A stretch of 64,000 nucleotides of DNA from positions 16,453,366 to 16,517,365 of the forward strand of contig NC_069130.1 in NCBI RefSeq assembly GCF_026914265.1. The letters are read 5' to 3'. This document shows positions 63,969 to 64,000 of this stretch, piece by piece. Made by a program: the position numbers and the translations under genes. This DNA is from Mya arenaria. Taxonomy: Eukaryota; Mollusca; Bivalvia; Myida; Myidae. How positions within the stretch are numbered: position 1 is the first letter of the stretch; each line of letters begins with the position of its first letter. The notes beneath the pieces are model-generated. The model did no database searches, was not told the origin of the DNA, and saw only the letters and a program-made list of their open reading frames with translations.

Positions 63969-64000
63969 CTGTAAATCATTTTCTTTCTACATTAAACTGA

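Overview
This is a eukaryotic window: AT-rich, with multi-exon genes bounded by GT-AG splice sites, long introns and dense repeats. The gene content fits a bivalve mollusc. It holds an HSP70-12 (HSPA12)-like gene, a family known to be expanded in bivalves, two galaxin-like genes rich in paired cysteines, tRNA-derived and foldback repeats of molluscan type, and an element resembling the bivalve 'pearl' repeats. Species cannot be fixed from the sequence alone.

Layout. (1) 0.5-7.3 kb, minus strand: an HSPA12-like chaperone gene of six recognisable exons, carrying an in-frame TGA and a frameshift, with a 1.43 kb TTAA-flanked transposon in intron 1. (2) 7.4-16.9 kb: no gene, but several foldback elements, a Ty3/gypsy integrase fossil and a tRNA-derived SINE. 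(3) 16.9-24.9 kb, minus: 'gene A', four intact exons encoding a 216-residue secreted or membrane cysteine-rich protein of unknown family. Most of its intron 1 is a 30-bp minisatellite. (4) 25.6-26.0 kb: a 414-bp miniature LTR element whose LTRs contain a tRNA-Lys-like sequence. (5) 27.6-33.4 kb, plus: galaxin-like copy 1, damaged. (6) 33.8-34.5 kb, minus: two exons of an Ig-like secreted protein. (7) 36.5-43.0 kb, minus: 'gene B', paralog of A (218 residues), with the same four-exon plan and an intron 1 satellite. (8) 44.2-48.0 kb: a large inverted repeat enclosing zinc-finger exon remnants. (9) 51.6-58.8 kb, plus: galaxin-like copy 2, nearly complete, ending in an NTR-like domain. (10) 58.8-63.8 kb: an orphan HSPA12 exon-1 fragment and small MITEs. 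(11) 63.8-64.0 kb, minus: the last exon of a probable third member of the A/B family.

Regions 3-5 and 7-9 form a tandem duplication, about 24.5-33.4 versus 42.6-58.7 kb. Exon 1 and upstream DNA of genes A and B differ by only about 1-2 percent by eye. Exons 2-4, on the far side of the minisatellite, are only distantly similar. The simplest reading is that a recent exchange broke inside the intron 1 satellite and gave two old paralogs the same signal-peptide exon and promoter. The miniature LTR element entered copy 1 after that event, because copy 2 holds the empty site. No database search was possible; family names rest on motifs and gene architecture.
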